This document shows positions 32,531 to 34,629 of a stretch of DNA of 34,629 nt, in pieces (position 1 is the stretch's first letter; every line of letters starts with the position of its first letter). A program made the translations under genes and the position numbers. The notes beneath the pieces are model-generated. The model saw only the letters and a program-made list of their open reading frames with translations, had not been told where the DNA came from and made no database searches. The DNA is from Anaerolineae bacterium (lineage in GTDB: Bacteria > Chloroflexota > Anaerolineae > Aggregatilineales > Phototrophicaceae): contig JABWBO010000036.1 in assembly GCA_013360465.1 (NCBI GenBank), positions 1 to 34,629 on the forward strand, given 5' to 3'.

Positions 32531-34629
32531 ATGTCCCTGCACTGGCTTGAACCCACTTCCGCCGCGCCGCCCGCCGATCTGGCTGCCGCCGTCGGCGATC
32601 CGCTGGTCGCCGCCGCCCTGGTCCGGCGCGGCATCGCCGACCCCGACGCCGCCCGCGCCTTCCTCGACCCCAATCTCTATCGCCTGTCCGATCCGTTCGA
32701 CCTGCCAGACATGGGCCGCGCGGTCGCCCGCCTGCGCCGCGCCATCGAACGCCAGGAGCGGATCGCCATCTGGGGTGATTTCGACGTGGATGGGCAGACC
32801 GCCACCGCCCTGCTGGTCGAGGGGTTGCGCGCCCTGGGAGCCGATCCCCTGTGGTATATCCCCGATCGGCTGAGCGAAGGGCATGGCATCCACATCCCGG
32901 CGCTCGGTCGGTTGATCGACGCCGGCGCGCGGCTGCTGGTCACCTGCGATACCGGCGTCGCTGCCCATGAGGCGATTGACTACGCGAAGCGCCGGGGCGT
33001 GGACGCCATCGTCACCGATCACCACCAGCTCACCGACCTTCTGCCGGCGGCGGAGGCGGTCGTCCACCCGCTGCGCCTGCCGGAAGACCACCCCATGCGC
33101 ACCCTGCCGGGGGTCGGCGCGGCGCTTCAACTTATACGCGCGCTGGCGGAATCGTCGAACGCCGACCCGGCGCTGATTGATCAACTGGTCGATCTGGCAG
33201 CGCTCGGCATCGTCGCCGATGTCGCCGTTCAGACCGGCGACGCCCGCTGCTGGCTCCAGCTTGGGCTGCGGTTGATGCGCCGGTCGCTGCGTCCGGGGCT
33301 TGCCGCCCTGGCGGAAGCCGCCGCCCTCGAACCTTCGCAGATCAACGAAGGGCACATCGCCTTCATCCTCGCGCCGCGTCTGAACGCCGCCGGGCGGCTG
33401 GACAGCGCGGCGCTGGGCGTCGAACTGCTGATGGCGCGCGATCTGGACTCGGCGCGCACCATCGCTCTCAAGCTGGAAGGGCTGAATGCGCAGCGCAAAC
33501 TGCTCTGCGACCAGATCGAAAGCGCCGCCGAAGCGCAGATCGCCCGCGACCCGGCGCTGCGCAGCGCCGACGTGCTGGTCCTCAGCGCCGACTCCTGGCA
33601 TACCGGCGTGGTCGGCATCGTCGCCAGCCGCCTGAGCGAGCGCTACAACGTGCCGGTCGTCCTGCTCGCCGCGCCGCCGGGGGAAGAAGCGCGCGGCTCC
33701 GCCCGGTCGGTGACGGGCGTGGACATCACGGCGGCGCTGGCGGCGAACGCCCATCTGCTCAACGGCTACGGCGGGCACGTCATGGCGGCGGGTCTTCGGC
33801 TGGCTCCGGAAAATATCGCCGCACTCCGCCGCGCGCTGGGCAGGACGGTTCGAGCGATGCGCGGCGAAGTGCCGCCCGGCACGCTGAGCATCGACGCCGA
33901 AACTACGCTGCCGGCGCTCACCCTCGATCTGGTCGCCTCGCTGGAACGACTCGCGCCGTTCGGCGCAGGCAACCCGGCGGTCGTGCTGGCGCTGCGCGAC
34001 CTGCGCCTACGCGATTCCCGACTGATCGGGCGGGACAAGGCGCACCGGACGTTGAACGTCGAGGACCCGTCCGGCGCGTCGGCGCGGGTGGTGTGGTGGG
34101 ACAGCGCCACCCTGCCCCTGCCCGAAGGGCGCTTCGATATCGCCTGCACGGTGCGCGCCAGCGATTTTCGCGGCGAACGGCGCGTCGAGATCGCGCTGCT
34201 CGACTGGCAGCCCGCGCGCCCCAGCGCCAAGGCGGGTGCGGCGCTGACGATCATCGACCACCGCAGCGACCCCGACCCGCAGGCGTTGCTGGCGCTGCTG
34301 AGCGGCGCGCTGGTCTACCGGGAAGGCGGCGACTCCGTCGCCGGAAGCACCCGCCTGGAACTGCGCCCGGCGGAGACACTGGCGATCTGGACCGCACCTC
34401 CCAACCGCGCCAGCCTGCGCGCCCTGCTGGATCAGGTCCAGCCGCGCATCGTCCACATCTTCGCCGTCGATCCTCCTTATGCCGACGGCGACTCCTTCCT
34501 GATGCGCCTGCTCGGTCTGGCGAAATTCGCGCTCCAGCATCGCGGCGGAGCCGCCGACCGTCAGGCGGTGGCGGCGGCGCTGGCGGCGACCGGGCGCGCC
34601 GTCGATCTGGGCTTGGCGGCGCTGGAGGC
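32531..34629 (+). CDS. RecJ-like DHH exonuclease, second copy, cut by window end
   Basis: The reading frame is open from the ATG at 32531 to the window end (699 codons, no stop). It has DHH motif I WGDFDVDGQTATALL (D83, D85, D87), TCDTGV (D140), TDHH (163-165), APRLNAAGRLD and the DHHA1 motif GYGGHVMAAG, so all catalytic residues seen are kept. An OB-type part is followed by a further C-terminal region that the copy at 11071 lacks, starting about residue 570 (LTIIDHRSDPDP). Its distinct N-terminus and position 3 nt after the nuclease stop suggest a role in the cassette. No good ribosome site precedes it. Confidence 0.85.
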   Translation, partial: MSLHWLEPTSAAPPADLAAAVGDPLVAAALVRRGIADPDAARAFLDPNLYRLSDPFDLPDMGRAVARLRRAIERQERIAIWGDFDVDGQTATALLVEGLRALGADPLWYIPDRLSEGHGIHIPALGRLIDAGARLLVTCDTGVAAHEAIDYAKRRGVDAIVTDHHQLTDLLPAAEAVVHPLRLPEDHPMRTLPGVGAALQLIRALAESSNADPALIDQLVDLAALGIVADVAVQTGDARCWLQLGLRLMRRSLRPGLAALAEAAALEPSQINEGHIAFILAPRLNAAGRLDSAALGVELLMARDLDSARTIALKLEGLNAQRKLLCDQIESAAEAQIARDPALRSADVLVLSADSWHTGVVGIVASRLSERYNVPVVLLAAPPGEEARGSARSVTGVDITAALAANAHLLNGYGGHVMAAGLRLAPENIAALRRALGRTVRAMRGEVPPGTLSIDAETTLPALTLDLVASLERLAPFGAGNPAVVLALRDLRLRDSRLIGRDKAHRTLNVEDPSGASARVVWWDSATLPLPEGRFDIACTVRASDFRGERRVEIALLDWQPARPSAKAGAALTIIDHRSDPDPQALLALLSGALVYREGGDSVAGSTRLELRPAETLAIWTAPPNRASLRALLDQVQPRIVHIFAVDPPYADGDSFLMRLLGLAKFALQHRGGAADRQAVAAALAATGRAVDLGLAALE

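Noticed and set aside
31643-33778. A 711-codon minus-strand frame across the nuclease and second RecJ
   Set aside because: It is antisense to two genes with clear catalytic motifs and has low-complexity, family-free sequence.

Overview
The window is GC-rich, gene-dense and chromosomal, with housekeeping operons and little mobile DNA. The best guess is a member of the Chloroflexota (Anaerolineae-like). The grounds are a short IF2, a full-length Sua5, a Thr/Pro-rich LysM lipoprotein, a DUF1385 protein and good Shine-Dalgarno sites next to starts with none. This is an inference from style, not a phylogeny.

Layout. (1) 116-7746, plus strand: a transcription/translation operon, nusA-ylxR-infB-rbfA-nrnA-truB-ribF, mostly joined by 4-8 nt overlaps. 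It is driven by a sigma70-type promoter followed at once by a terminator-like hairpin. A small RHH/RelE-like toxin-antitoxin pair lies at 7792-8320. (2) 8336-12840: a DUF1385 (YqhQ-like) membrane protein, a small conserved protein with a textbook promoter, and a minus-strand recJ with a secreted glycoside-hydrolase-like gene. (3) 12892-17545, plus strand: fmt-sua5, then an AlbA_2/GHKL protein coupled to a membrane histidine kinase. (4) 17571-24993, minus strand: a class I amidotransferase, rplS with an attenuator-like leader, a NUDIX hydrolase, a LysM lipoprotein, a receiver-first histidine kinase, uppP, an unknown 110-aa protein, an AT-richer gap holding a 122-bp MITE-like element, and an MFS exporter. 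(5) 25244-27096, minus strand: an ECF sigma factor coupled to a pentapeptide-repeat protein. (6) 27170 to the window end, plus strand: a four-gene DNA-end-processing cassette of an AddB-like P-loop protein with a degraded motif II, a complete UvrD-type helicase, a stand-alone Fe-S PD-(D/E)XK nuclease and a second RecJ (cut off by the window end).

How the genes fit together. The first block links transcription elongation (NusA) with initiation (IF2, Fmt), 30S maturation (RbfA), RNA modification (TruB, Sua5) and nano-RNA turnover (NrnA). The last block looks like a split AddAB/RecBCD-type machine with its nuclease in trans and a 5'-3' exonuclease added. The least explained units are that cassette, the sigma/pentapeptide pair and the two promoter-proximal terminators ahead of nusA and rplS. 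All functional assignments rest on motif recognition by eye.
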